DNA from: Rhyacichthys aspro
Taxonomy: Eukaryota; Chordata; Actinopteri; Gobiiformes; Rhyacichthyidae
Direction of reading: 5' to 3'
Length of the DNA stretch: 64,000 bases
Assembly (NCBI GenBank): GCA_036850595.1
Contig: CM072163.1
Span: 20,375,550 to 20,439,549 of the forward strand
Shown piece by piece: positions 12,501 to 22,500 of this stretch. The translations under genes and the position numbers were made by a program. Every line of letters begins with the position of its first letter. Within the stretch, counting starts at the first letter, position 1. The notes below the pieces were generated by a model, which was not told where the DNA came from, did not search any database, and worked only from the letters and a program-made list of their open reading frames with translations.

Positions 12501-15500
12501 TGTGCAATTATTTCGAATTTTCAATTTCAGCTCCCAACAACCACATAAGCATGATTATGTAATCGAGTAAAAACTATTATTTACTAGTTGTTTTTATTTA
12601 TTACTTTTTGTGAGATATTTTGGAAGTGCACTACATTGTTATCTTATTTATTTATATTAATTATTATTTCTGTTTATTTTTTTAAACTATTTATTTATAC
12701 GTTTGAATATATTATTTATTTTTAGGAGAATTCTGTTTTGTTCAATAAATTCAACAATTTTCCAAAGTCAATGAGTAAAATAATTGTGATTTCAATAACC
12801 AAAATAATTGTGATTTTTTTTTTCCATAATCGAGCAGCCCTAATAAAAAGATTTTGGTTTATTCATAGCTTTCTCAACTATAAATTTAGATCTGTGCAAG
12901 TACCTCAATTTTCTTAATCTCACGTGGTCTGCTTGTGTTTATTTTATTCAAAAAGTAAGAGTCATAATTTGCCAACCAGAAATCCTAGCTTTGATGGAGT
13001 TTCTTTAGAAAGTAATATATAGCATGTGTTTACACTTGTATTGCACTTCTTTTAGTTCAGACCAATAGTTAGAGCTCACAATTGCATTTTCTGCTGTGGA
13101 CCAAACAACACAATGAGCTTTTCTAAAGGGCCACACCAAGATTTAGGAACAAGCATTTACAGTGGTGGAAAAAAGTTTTTGGATATCCTGAAAATTTTAC
13201 ACAATCTCAAATATTATCATGAAATATTTGTGGAAAAATCTGTGGTTCAAAAAGTGTGACTGCATTAGCCAGACATAAACAAATAAAAATAATATCTTTT
13301 TTATTTATTGTTTACAAGAAAAACTAACAAAACTAAATTCTTGACAGTTGAACAAAAAATAAACTAAAAAAATGCACTTGAAGACCTAAGAGTGATTCTT
13401 AATGCAATATTTCACAAATGCGTGTGGTGTCCAAAAACTTTCTTTCACCACTGTATGTGAGGAAAGGATTTAACTAACAAAGGATCGGATTTAGTCCGCA
13501 GACCTCGCATTGGGCGCACATGGACATATAACAAATGAAAGGCCTGACAAATATGGGCCTTAAACAGAAGATGACCATTCAGTTCAAAGTGAAATGAAAC
13601 AATGAAATGTAAACACTTTACTAAAAGAAATTACTCCTCCAACTCCCTTTTTTCCCTGTGGGTTAACTTAAGGCAATCTTAAGGCTTAAGATTTACAGTT
13701 ACTAAATGTCTGTTTTTGAGTATAACTAAAGTAAACATGGTCAAGTAACTTCTCTAGCACTGATCTTTTGATGTTGTGGAGGAAAGAATGAAATTTAAAA
13801 GATCCTTACCTCTGGATAAAGATTGAATCTCTGCAGCGTGTTGATAACCAGGGGGTACTCTGTGAGTCGATCATTCATGACCATGTGCAGGCCGTCCAGG
13901 AAGGAGGGGGCTTCAATGATAATCTTGTAGTAAGAATAGTATAGACCCTGAAAACATGGACACAATACATTAAATATCCTTCTGGAATACAGACAGAGTA
14001 AACATAACTTGCAGCTCTGACAGATTAGGTGGAACAGACTGAACAGATGGCCATCCGTCATCAGGCATTTGCCATCACAGAGCACTACAGTATTGCTTTA
14101 TCTTAATCAATGCTCATCATCTTTCAAAAGAGCAAGAAAACAGCTCTCTGTGCAGAGCCTGAAGGAAATAACAGCAATCATTCACATCATGTAATATGTA
14201 TGTTAAAAAATGACAGTTGTGCTAGAAATTGGGTAAATATATTCATACACACATGAAATACCATAACAAGTGTTAGTTTGAGGCTAATACAACAACCGAT
14301 GAGCAACAGGATCATAACATGCAATGCTCAATAAAAAACAAACAACCCAAGAGCTACATTTCCGACCCAGGCCATGGAAGAGATTATAATAACTTTATTG
14401 TGGAGCTGACAATGACAAGACAATTCATACCATTTCTGTTCGGAATGCCATCTCTTTCTCGAGGTTAGACAAATGAGAAAAATGTCGGTCATTTTCAAAG
14501 AGCTGTGAGAGATGGTACCTGATAACACAAGAGAAAAGTATTATCCAACATACAAATCACAAACACTATTCCACTGTTTAGAGCTGGGTCTTCTCTTAAA
14601 AAACTTCATAGTGTGAATTCTCGATTCATGTTCTGTGTAACCATCAATCTAGAGAAGCTGAGACTGCCTAGCTCAGCCACAGTGGCATGGACGCCAGGTT
14701 ATAATTTTTAGAGCAACTTACCAGTGAAGATACCCAGCCAGGGTAGCTGTGGGCAGAGAAACTTTCATTAGTGCTAAAGAACGTTAGGGTTGACAATAGT
14801 AACCACGAACACATATGTCGCTCTCGAAGTAATACTAACAGATAAGCAAGTTCTGTTAGTAGTATTGCTACTTAAAGGAATTTGAGCTTTCATTACAAAA
14901 AAATACCAATCCTAACACAATGAAAGTTATATATATTATATATTAGATATTACATATCCAAAACCTTGTTGAGGCAAATGTATGTAAACCAATGTCCCTC
15001 TGCTTTTTTTCCTCACAATTTTCTTCCTTTGTTTACATGTTTTAAGTGTGCATCTTTCAATCCCATCAACTATATTCTACAAAAAATTAAATACTAGACA
15101 AAACATGACATATGGTCAGAGAATATACCTGGTTTTAATTTTTTTATTCACGTTTGAAAGGAAAAGATGTTGACAATGTTGACAATGTTGACAATATTGC
15201 CAGCTTTGTTTACACACGTTCTCTTGAAAATCCTGCATAGTATGCCTTTAAACTTTGAGGAAACTTGTTAATACGTGGAATGTTGGGTGTCACGCTGCAA
15301 AGAGGTTGGTCCTCAAACAAATAAAATAAATACTGGCAGGGTTTGCTGTTAAGCTAACGTTTGGGTGCTAATATTAGCAGACTGAACAGTGGTAGACATA
15401 AATAACACAGTTAGTTGTGGTAATGCTACAAGTATGCACGTCGTTAGCGGTTAGCAAGGACCCATCACTACGCTAGCTGCTAACCAGGAAGCTAGTCCGA

Positions 15501-15723
15501 ACTTACCGAGGAGCAGAGTGGTTCCGAGCTTCGCTGCTACTGAGGGAGTTAGCCCGAGCTTGTGCCTAACGCCTCCGTTTGAATGAGAGCCGGGAAAAGC
15601 CTTGCCCTCTCTGCCCGCTCGCCTGACGTTACTTTTCCCGGAGGGTGAAAGCAGTGGGCTCTTGTCACGCTCGTTCTGGGTCACAGGACTCTTCCCGGAC
15701 TGTTTTCGGGCTTTAGCCGCCAT
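378..15723 (-). CDS. dpy19l1: DPY19L1-type protein C-mannosyltransferase, complete 22-exon gene
   Basis: DPY-19 enzymes are multi-spanning ER membrane proteins that transfer mannose from dolichyl-phosphate-mannose to tryptophan in WxxW/WxxC motifs, as in thrombospondin repeats. Twenty-two exons join with consistent phases into 2,202 nt, or 733 residues. The start at 15,723 is the first in-frame ATG of a GC-rich first exon. The N-terminus (1-70) is basic and poorly conserved. The first luminal loop follows, with LFENDRHFSHL and FRTEMGLYYSYYK (about residues 87-118), then EAPSFLDG, NDRLTEYPLVINTL, RGEGLSPVESCEG, SGSRLGG, FFFNHGE, WTPPLRESF and MLPWQFAQFVLLTQ. The luminal C-terminal domain has GEFSNVPQEEL, VFAGAMPTMASVKL, NHPHYEDAGLR and CSMPEIWD. 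The RGEGLSPVESCEG segment matches DPY19L1 better than DPY19L2, and DPY19L3 is much more distant. Length fits the family. I see no frameshift or internal stop. It could be the teleost copy named dpy19l1l; the sequence alone cannot decide. Confidence 0.97.
1319..1444 (-). CDS. dpy19l1: dpy19l1 exon 21
   Basis: It encodes ERTKLVYSMYSRMSGETVKR to LEDSWCTRRT. Acceptor ATTTTTCAG. The donor is GTGCTT, weaker than all the others, but the frame continues exactly into exon 22. Confidence 0.95.
   Translation of the reverse strand, partial: RKNQAGLLHVQPHVRGDGEEESDEAQSGLLCLGGLVVHQEN
1519..1618 (-). CDS. dpy19l1: dpy19l1 exon 20
   Basis: It encodes SVFAGAMPTMASVKLSTGRP, then IVNHPHYEDAGL, a conserved luminal block. 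Acceptor GTGTGTGCAG, donor GTAAAT. Confidence 0.97.
1750..1924 (-). CDS. dpy19l1: dpy19l1 exon 19
   Basis: Residues 544 to about 601, LFGWFGEKFKQQMAVFSVLA, then VQGVANLQSQWGIIGEFSNV and PQEELLNWIQDN, the last helix and the start of the luminal C-terminal domain. Donor GTCAGT. Confidence 0.97.
2107..2226 (-). CDS. dpy19l1: dpy19l1 exon 18
   Basis: Residues 504-543, LVYHSLQLVAFAVLAILIMR, then LKLFLTPHMCIMASLICSKQ. Acceptor CTCCCTGCAG, donor GTCTGA. Confidence 0.97.
3237..3261 (-). CDS. dpy19l1: dpy19l1 exon 17 (25-nt micro-exon)
   Basis: It encodes SEAAARGE and completes the preceding glycine, joining the loop to the LVYHSLQL helix. Phases on both sides require it. Acceptor ATGTCTTGCAG, donor GTAAGA. 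Confidence 0.9.
3356..3426 (-). CDS. dpy19l1: dpy19l1 exon 16
   Basis: It encodes TIQDIVRFLRDGAKTSEKTD, residues 472 to about 495, a polar cytosolic loop that varies in the family. Donor GTAAGA. Confidence 0.9.
4490..4561 (-). CDS. dpy19l1: dpy19l1 exon 15
   Basis: Residues 448-471, TPLRYLKTLLLPISVLVIAV to IAWK, a membrane helix. Donor GTAAGT. Confidence 0.96.
4710..4811 (-). CDS. dpy19l1: dpy19l1 exon 14
   Basis: Residues 414-447, AHISALIKSKFTSYKDFHTM through YTCAAEFDFIELE. Donor GTAAAA. Confidence 0.96.
5032..5386. mobile_element. Probable hAT-like MITE in dpy19l1 intron 13
   Basis: It starts TAGGGCTGGGC and ends GCCCACTCCTA, imperfect inverted ends of a frequent fish MITE type. It contains an A-rich run near 5,069-5,090. 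The target duplication is not clear. Confidence 0.45.
5397..5555. mobile_element. Short MITE in dpy19l1 intron 13
   Basis: A 159-bp element with inverted ends: CCTCATTTCCACTGGGTGG on the left, and the complement of CCTTGTTTCCACTGGAGTGG on the right, followed by a shared GTAC. It sits about 10 bp from the preceding MITE. Confidence 0.65.
5841..5921 (-). CDS. dpy19l1: dpy19l1 exon 13
   Basis: Residues 387-413, LMQGLAWVGSTVLLKFLLST to GASDD. Acceptor CTCCTCTCAG, donor GTAAGC. Confidence 0.95.
6001..6060 (-). CDS. dpy19l1: dpy19l1 exon 12
   Basis: Residues 367-386, VIIALKDRFAQLFKPGVIIW. The region is variable between paralogues. Acceptor TTTGCCAG, donor GTATGA. Confidence 0.93.
6133..6219 (-). 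CDS. dpy19l1: dpy19l1 exon 11
   Basis: Residues 338-366, LTLAVCFILMFGNSMLLTSF to YASSLVSIW. Acceptor TTTAATAG, donor GTGAGT. Confidence 0.95.
6220..8269. other. dpy19l1 intron 10, no feature recognised
   Basis: The largest intron of the gene at about 2 kb. It is AT-rich and I see no exon-like frame or clear transposon ends in it. Confidence 0.6.
8270..8347 (-). CDS. dpy19l1: dpy19l1 exon 10
   Basis: Residues 312-337, VASLFASYILGYLGASKMQS to THM, a membrane segment and short loop. Donor GTAAGA. Confidence 0.95.
8522..8621 (-). CDS. dpy19l1: dpy19l1 exon 9
   Basis: It encodes TRNPSKTAMVALGISNLCFM then LPWQFAQFVLLTQ, ending at residue 311. Donor GTAAAC. Confidence 0.96.
8838..8929 (-). CDS. 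dpy19l1: dpy19l1 exon 8
   Basis: It encodes STRVMWTPPLRESFAYPFLV and QMLLLTYIL, starting at residue 248. WTPPLRESF is a near-invariant family motif. Acceptor TTTTTTCAG, donor GTAAGC. Confidence 0.97.
9480..9605 (-). mobile_element. LINE 3' tail fragment in dpy19l1 intron 7
   Basis: On the minus strand it reads ACAGCACTTTGGCCGACTG, then GTTTTAAAGGTGCTTTATAAAT. This resembles the 3' end of fish L2-clade LINEs and the tail of the element at 16,770-17,164. Confidence 0.5.
10640..10697 (-). CDS. dpy19l1: dpy19l1 exon 7
   Basis: It encodes SGSRLGGIVTSLCFFFNHGE, residues 228-247. Acceptor TTTTTTTAG, donor GTAAGT. Confidence 0.96.
11003..11096 (-). CDS. dpy19l1: dpy19l1 exon 6
   Basis: It encodes GMGDPAYFYVACVFALNGVM and the following FFIYGAYL membrane segment, residues 197-227. 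Donor GTAACT. Confidence 0.96.
12161..12281 (-). CDS. dpy19l1: dpy19l1 exon 5
   Basis: Residues 157-196 plus one base, VVLASWYRMY to TKICWSINRGEGLSPVESCE. The last part distinguishes DPY19L1 from its paralogues. Donor GTACAC. Confidence 0.96.
12495..12842. mobile_element. hAT-type MITE in dpy19l1 intron 4
   Basis: Its ends are TAGGGCTG and CAGCCCTA, the short terminal inverted repeats of a common fish non-autonomous hAT family. The flanks ATTAAAAG (12,487-12,494) and ATAAAAAG (12,843-12,850) match at 7 of 8 positions, as expected for an 8-bp target duplication. The interior is AT-rich with no coding potential. Confidence 0.75.
13158..13455. mobile_element. Tc1/mariner-type MITE in dpy19l1 intron 4
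   Basis: A 298-bp element with about 30-bp terminal inverted repeats, TACAGTGGTG...AAGTTTTTGG on the left and its near-complement on the right. It is flanked by the TA dinucleotides of a Tc1/mariner insertion. The interior has no transposase frame. Confidence 0.8.
13810..13947 (-). CDS. dpy19l1: dpy19l1 exon 4
   Basis: Residues 111-156, GLYYSYYK through EAPSFLDG and NDRLTEYPLVINTL to RFNLYPE. This is the most diagnostic family block. Donor GTAAGG. Confidence 0.97.
14431..14518 (-). CDS. dpy19l1: dpy19l1 exon 3
   Basis: It encodes WYHLSQLFENDRHFSHLSNL... to FRTEM, residues 81-110, the first luminal loop conserved in DPY-19 proteins. The donor is GTATGA. Confidence 0.95.
14722..14746 (-). CDS. 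dpy19l1: dpy19l1 exon 2 (25-nt micro-exon)
   Basis: It encodes ATLAGYLH of the first membrane helix. The acceptor is TGCCCACAG and the donor GTAAGTT. The phase joins exon 1 (one base) to exon 3 (two bases carried over). Confidence 0.92.
15168..15194. repeat. Three tandem copies of a 9-bp unit in dpy19l1 intron 1
   Basis: Three copies of TGTTGACAA in a row, followed by a diverged partial fourth. Confidence 0.8.
15507..15723 (-). CDS. dpy19l1: dpy19l1 exon 1 (coding part)
   Basis: Residues 1-72 plus one base. The basic, serine-rich cytosolic tail (MAAKARKQSGKSPVTQ...) ends in LGLTPSVAAKLGTTLLLG at the start of the first membrane segment. Donor GTAAGT. Confidence 0.95.
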
Positions 15724-16010
15724 AGCTTTGCAGGAAAGACCGAGGCTATTGTGGTGTGTTGAGGGGCTGGGAGAGCGGGGAGGTGTGGGCTCGGCAGCTC
15801 CCCCGTGCTTCTGTATCTGCTGCTCAGATCTGCCCCTGGACTAACGCTACCTGAGTGATGCTTTCATTGGTTTGCGTGGAGACTCTCGGAGAAGTCTTTT
15901 AAAATGTCGCCACCAGCCGGTCGTTTGCTGGTACTACACAAGGTTTCTGCTGGTTACCATAGAAACCGCTGGGTACCATATGGAGGCGAAGAAGGAAGAG
16001 GTCAAACAGG
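15724..16010 (-). promoter_or_regulatory. GC-rich promoter region of dpy19l1
   Basis: The sequence from exon 1 through about 16,010 is CpG-rich compared with its surroundings, as expected for a housekeeping promoter. A minus-strand CCAAT box (ATTGG at 15,866-15,870) lies about 145 bp upstream of the start codon. An X-box-like motif lies at 15,953-15,966. I see no TATA box. Confidence 0.55.
15953..15966. promoter_or_regulatory. X-box-like RFX motif
   Basis: GTTACCATAGAAAC matches the RFX X-box pattern GTNRCC-N(0-3)-RGYAAC with one mismatch, and AGAAAC half-sites are common. It lies about 230 bp upstream of the dpy19l1 ATG. It is also 14 bp upstream of a plus-strand ATG at 15,980. Confidence 0.4.
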
Positions 16011-16156
16011 ACCGAGTCAGAGAACAGAGCGTGTACAACATATTAGAGCGACTTGGGTTCGAATCCGGCTTGGGACTACTATTAGCGTTATTTCCCTTGT
16101 CTTTGTCTCTCCCCATGTCCTGTCTAGCTCAACTTTCACTGTCTGACAAAGGGTAA
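15980..16156 (+). other. Head-to-head reading frame, possible divergent first exon
   Basis: An ATG 14 bp after the X-box-like motif opens a charged reading frame (MEAKKEEVKQDRVREQSVYN, then ILERLGFESGLG) that turns hydrophobic and stops after 58 codons. A usable donor (AAAGG|GTAAAA) sits at the very end. I find no downstream plus-strand exons, and the product is not recognised. It may be a divergent ciliary gene exon, a remnant, or a chance frame in GC-rich promoter DNA. Confidence 0.2.
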
Positions 16157-16487
16157 AATACAAAACCAAAAACACTTAACATACACCCATAGCGTACATT
16201 GTTCTGTGTTCAGATAAGGATTTTAATCTGTTTTCTACTACATGCTACTATGACTTCAGTGGAGTAATAAACTTTGAATTACTGTAATATAGACCTAATT
16301 ATTCACAACATTTCTTACTTATTGTGTTTTAGTGGCCCAATTTAGGACAGTTCAAAAGAGAGATTCTGTACTTGAACTAAAACAACATCTAATACTCAGA
16401 TCTCTAATGAGGATGAGTTTGTAATATAACCTTTTGCATCCTCCTACAATTGGGCCTGTCCGCATTTAGGCAAGAATCTCTGCCTCT

Positions 16488-16505
16488 TCATGGTCTGACT
16501 TTATA
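16488..16505 (-). CDS. Unrecognised small gene, tentative terminal exon
   Basis: After acceptor GTATATTTAG, phase 0 gives YKVRP and a TGA stop. An alternative acceptor 7 nt further gives SDHEEAEILA and TAA at 16,466-16,468. A minus-strand ATTAAA at 16,222-16,227 could serve as the poly(A) signal. A different last exon cannot be excluded. Confidence 0.25.
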   Translation of the reverse strand, partial: YKVRP

Positions 16506-19500
16506 CTAAATATACTTCTTAAGACCCAATAAGCTGTCTGTCTTAATGGCAAATAAGCACCAATGTAGCATTTGTTTTGTTTTGTTTTTTTCTCAATGTA
16601 TTTTTTTCTACTACATTTCTTCTAGACATATTAAGAGTTTTACATTTGTAGTCATAACAATCACAGTCACTTTAGGGAAAGAGTTTATCCACTGGATGCA
16701 GTTCTACAAATTATTAAGCTTTCTGACTACAGGTTTCAGCCTTACAACAGGTATTTGATCTCTTAAACACAACTTGCATGCCCATTTTAGTCCCAGTCCA
16801 TCCCAGCCTCAGCAGCAACAGGTCTCAACGTTTGGATTACAGACATATCTATGGCCTATAGATAGAGCCTTTACAATTGTAGGCCCCAAACTGTGGAACA
16901 GTTTACCATCTCATGTTAGAGAAGTCTTTAGAGTCTGTTCAAGACTTACCTTTTAACATTGGTGTTCGGTACTGGTTAAGAGAGACATCTTTCCTTTTTG
17001 TCTAATTTTAACTATTTTTCTTGATTTGTTATATTTTTTTAATTCTTTAAATTTTATGCTTTTATATGTCGTATTTTACAAATTTTTATCTCAAATGTGT
17101 TCAGCACTTTGTTCAACTCAGGTTGTTTTAAATTTAGAAATAAAGTTTGATTGATTGATTGATTAACTTTTGTTATCTTTATGTATTGCAAATAAATAAA
17201 TGATAAATTTGTTGTTGTATAATGTTGGAAAAGTCCAGAGAGACAGTTCTTGTCTCCTTACCTTAAAACTAACATCCTTCATGGCCTTTACAGTGACCCC
17301 ACATGCAGGGTCATGGGTGAAGGGTAGATCAGCTCTGCAGGATTGTGTCACAGCACCTTGTTTCAAATCTGGTTGAGAGTGTCCAGTAACTTTTAAATGC
17401 TTGGCCATCTCCACTCTTGCATACTCCTACAAAGTTATGTGCTTCAAACAGTGGCCTGTTCTCTGAAGTATGCCAACAATGCCTAATATGCCAAAGGGTA
17501 CGCCTCATTTGCTATATGTCTATTTGTGAGAACAGGGAAGTGAAGAAGATGTGAGTGCAAGAAAAGAGCTTCGACACCCTGGTTTATTTCAGTCAGGGCC
17601 AAATATGCACCAGCTTTCCTTTACCAGTAGATGTCACTATAGTTCTATGGCCAAATTTCCACAGTTTTGAAGCGTTTGAACAATCTTGCAGCTTACTTTT
17701 GGTGTTCAGTTTACAACATGACTAATGGACCATGTGGTAGCCTACTGCCACCAGGAATCCTACTTCTTTCTTCTTTATACTCAATCCAAAATGGAACAAG
17801 ATCTAAAACATTTAACAAAACCAAGCCAATGAGCTATCCAAGGAAGCATTCTTGACAGAACAAACAGATGCAGCATTTAAAGGCTGGAACTGTATGTTTC
17901 CCTTTCTGTTGACAGAGACAGGGACATCAGGCGAGATGAACTGATCTCATCTGTTGAGCTTGGAGACAGACAGCGAGAGGGAAATACAGTAATGCATGCC
18001 CTCCGGTGGTGACATCATGACAGCTTTGTGAAAACTGCTCAAACAAACACCAGCCGCAGAGTCATGCCGATTCCCGCTCAGGGTGATGTGGTTCAGGCTT
18101 TACACCATTATTTGGATGAGAAAACCAAGGGGGGATGAGATTTTTTTTGTGAGACATTTTTTTTCACAATCTTGACAGTGTGAGAACAAAATCTGACTGT
18201 AGGTAATTGTAGCAGCATTTTAAAGAGTAATGTCCTTATTCATTTATTGCTTAATGTAATATGGAAACACTTGTGCAACTGTTTTATCTGTGCTGTTTAT
18301 TTAATACACAAATATACATTTTTATTCTTTGTCTTCTTTGTACTGTATAAAACGTCCTCTCCCCTTTTGAAATATTTCTCATCAGAAGTGGTCATCCATT
18401 GTAATCCAGGAGTTTCTTGTTTGCTCTTTAACAAGCAAACCAAACCAAATATGTGAAAATAACCGAATGACACAAAGGGAATCAAAAGAAAGGTCAGTGC
18501 CATTAATGAATAATAAGAATTGGGAGACTTCAGTTCAATCATGTGCAATGTAAAAGCTTCAGTGTTTAATTCAAAAATATGAGCTCGAACTTGCTGGAAC
18601 ACTAGGAGGATAGTGATAGATAGATGCCTCATAACAATACGCTTGTAAGAATGAGGCCACTAGTGTTTGGGTGGTGCTATTTTCCCCAACAACCCTGAAA
18701 ACATGCAGACTTGGCTGGAGGTAAAAATGATGACCCAAATGATGATGGGTGATGGATGGGTCCAACGCAGTGATACAAAAAATCTTGTGCCACTGACTTT
18801 ATCATCGATTCACACTGTTACCATTGCTGTATACTGGTATTGATCAACTAAGTGTCCATATATCAAACACTACAACATTTCAAAGGTGGGAATCACATGG
18901 CACCACACAATACCATATCCACTACACTGTCCAAAATAACGATAACATCACAATACAGTGATTCATGTAGACTGTCATTTTCAATAAATTATATCTGTGA
19001 AAACTTAGTGGGAAAATAGGATTTTTCTCATTAATTCGTTGTATTGTAGTGCCATTTAATGTGACTGAAATTAAATTTTGCTTAGTCGCAATTTTGCACA
19101 GATTAAGCCCATATCAGATTACACCAAAAATCATGATATTTGTATCTGTATCACAATAAAGAGGAAATCAGTCTAATAACAAAACATGGGATATGTTGTT
19201 CTACAATTATGTATTACAGTCTAAGTTTTTGTGATACAAATATGGCACAGATCATCTTAACTAATCGAGTATACCACATGGCATTTTGCTTTCGAGCCAT
19301 GGCTAACTTGACTTACCACAGATGCTTAAGTCTTTATGGACTGCTCCAACAGATCTCTCCATCAAATGAACAGTACACTCTTAAACATGCCTTTAATTCT
19401 TCTGTTAATTGGACCATGAATGTTTTTTGTATTGCCGTTAACTTACAATTGGAATTTGATTCTCCTTAAACCTTTTCAGTTTTCAGTAACATCTCGAGGC

Positions 19501-22500
19501 TGCAGATTTCAACATGCAGCTTCACAGTCTGTTGTGCCATGTTGAGGCAGTCTTTCTCTCTGCCCACACACATTTGACAGGGTGCTTATTGTTACACGGC
19601 CCTGCAGCAGTTGTTGTTGGAGCACAAACGCATTACTACCCTCCCGTTTTAGCCCGTCAGAAGCCCCGCCTGAAAACCACCGGCCACATGTGTGCAGAAC
19701 ATGGGACCAAAAAAACACAGCCTGCGTGCCACATCTTTCAGCATCATTGTCAACTTCCAGCCCTCCAGGAGCTGCCTCATCCTTCTCCCACTCACGGCGG
19801 TGTTTTCTCTGCTCCCCGGCTGCAGAACCCCGTCCCAGTACAATAACTGAGGCTGAGTGGTCGTCAGAGGTGACCGCGGTGAAGGACATGTGGTTGAAAG
19901 GCGTTAGCTCAGTTTGGAATGGCACTGGGGGCATCTGTTTTTGGATCCAACTCAACATGGCAGAGGTAGAGGGGCGAGAGTGTAAATACTGAGGCTTTGA
20001 TGCCATGTCGACAACCTCTACAATTAAAATGGAAAGACACAAAGGCATGCTTTCTTCCATTTTAAAGGCCGTAATTATGGGCAAGGGAAAATTGTGAAAA
20101 ATGGCACAGGGAACATGTTTTCTATTGAGAGTTGTTACAAGAATGAGTCTAAGTATCAAAAAGCAATATAGAAAAGCATGTCACATAGCCATACATTCAG
20201 AATATTCATTACACAAATGAGCTATAGAGCCAACACTGAATAGTGCAGGTTTTTTGGGGGGAAAAGTTGCAAATCAGAGCAGCATCTGCATCAATGCTCA
20301 AAGTTTCTAGCATACTTTCATGTAGCTATCTGTTAAAGTGTTGTGAAAGGATGTACTATGGATATTTAATACAGATTGCACCAACATTCTGTACAATTGT
20401 CCTACATTTCTGACATTGTTAAATATAGTTTGCATGCAAAATGGGTTCTAAACCAACAATGTGTGGTTTTGTGGCAAACTAAAGTTATGAGGCCAAAAAG
20501 TCAAATTCCCAACGTAGCAACCAGTCTGATTTTATTTCAAGTAAAACTGAACTTATTCGCTGCCAGAAAAAATACTAATACATAACATCAAAACAAAATT
20601 TAGAGCTTATCATAAACAACTTCAGCAGTAGACCAATCCAATCTCACAATTAAATTCATCTGTTAATCATCTTGCTATGCCAGTATTTCTGTGCATTTCA
20701 TTTTGCTTCCCTTTTTCTATTTTTATTTTATTTTTTTGTGTCTAAGTATATGGCTAGCTATTTTTCCAGTAGGATTTTTTGCCGCTATTGATTCAATTAT
20801 GACATGCTGTGCAGACCAACAGCCAATGGGAGCATCCTTTATTCAAACAAGAGCACACCCTTTGTATTTGAGTATGTGATTGACCAAAGCTTGTCGGGAT
20901 GGGCTGGACATTCTCATCTTTTAAAATCCTTGATAACAGAGCCTAGGTAATGTCTTAGTGCTGTTAGTTAATATAACAATTAAAAAAAAATTAAATAGAA
21001 GGTACAACTACCACATAAATATAAACGCCTGTGTCTCTCATTTTGCAATCACTGAGAGTGTGAGAGGTCAGCAGTATTGCACAAACATCTCCCAGATGGA
21101 GGCAAAGACAGAGTTGGCGTCGGGTCTGGAGCTTCAGTATTTGGATGTGTGAATGCCAAAGTAACCAAGAGACAGTGGGAAGACAGCTGCAAGTGTGTTT
21201 CTTTGAGTGTTTATACTTACTCATGAGAAAATAGTAAAACATTAGCTTCTTAAAATAATAAAGAAATGCTTGCAATGTGAGCCTGGTTGTATTGTAGTAT
21301 AGACCTATTCATATGGACTGGACAAGATGTGCTTTGCAGTTTTGGATGAGCAGCCTATGGTGTATTAAAGACAACTTAACAAAAGTGCAGTAAAGAGTAA
21401 TAGAAAACAACTGGGATTGTTGAGAAGTCATACATTGCTTTTGCCCTCTTTAAAAAATAGATTTTTACATCATGGATTTCAGTTGACGGAGCCATTACGT
21501 CCAATTCTTCCAACTTACTTTTGTCCAGCTCTACGTGTCGAGGCAGCTCCTCGTAGCTCTGTGGGTGGAATACATTAACAAACCGACTGGCCCCTTGTGT
21601 TGCTGTGACATGGATGTTAGAGAGCAGACACATAAGCTGTCAATGATCACTCCTTGTTTGAGTATCAGTTATCTCAACATTAAGGCCCATTAGTATTCTC
21701 TGGAAACCAATTCAATTAGCCCTCTCCTGGGGCCCCGGGGCCACAACACCACATCAGTCAGACCGCTGTGGTTAAAATGCATGTGTGTTGTCTACATGTG
21801 ACATGGTTTAATGTAAAGAGGTCATTTGAATCCACTAAACTCAGAATGGCTTTTTGTAATGATTTTGTCGTTGGAATACGTTGAACCAGTTCCATTAAAA
21901 CGTTTTTTTTGTTTTTTTTGTTTTTTTTGTTTTTGGAGAATACACTTAATTGCTGCTATAGAAATGCAACTGTTGTGGATATGAATGACCTTGTTTTAAA
22001 TATGACATTGATATTTAAATAAGTGTCCTGTCATGTGGAGTACCCCAAAGATCCATTTTAGGACAATTTTATTCTTCCAATTATTCCTTTACAGAGTTAC
22101 CTGTTTTCAGTTTCACACTGTCCTCCAGGGTTGTTGTTCTTGTCTATGAACAAAACCAATAGAAATCATAATCATATCAGGTCAAAATGTCAGGAAGCCT
22201 CAAGGCCCGAGGCAGGCAAAAGTCAAACACACAAAATAAAGACACAAGGAACAAGAAGTAAAGGCTGAAACGCAGACAATCTGGTGAATAACATATTACA
22301 CTTACTACTTACTTAATTTTAATTAATAACAATTTAAGAATTATTTTTGTCGCCACAGAAAATCAAACATGTCTCTAACTCAATTGTGGAGGTTCTCATT
22401 CATCGAGCAAGTCATAACGCTGATTTGTCTCTAACTCTCTCTTGCTTGTTTCAAATATGTCACGTGAAGTTTAAAGATGCCGCTGTTCTCTAGCAAATCT

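Noticed and set aside
18780..19150. Another old MITE
   Set aside because: Phrases such as ACACAATACCATATCC and CACAATACAGTGATTCATG resemble hAT-derived repeats, but no ends could be defined.
19509..20159. 216-codon minus-strand open frame as a single-exon gene
   Set aside because: The good acceptor at 20,017 and donor at 19,796, with matching phases to neighbouring exons, show that only the middle 222 nt is an exon. The rest is read-through into intron.
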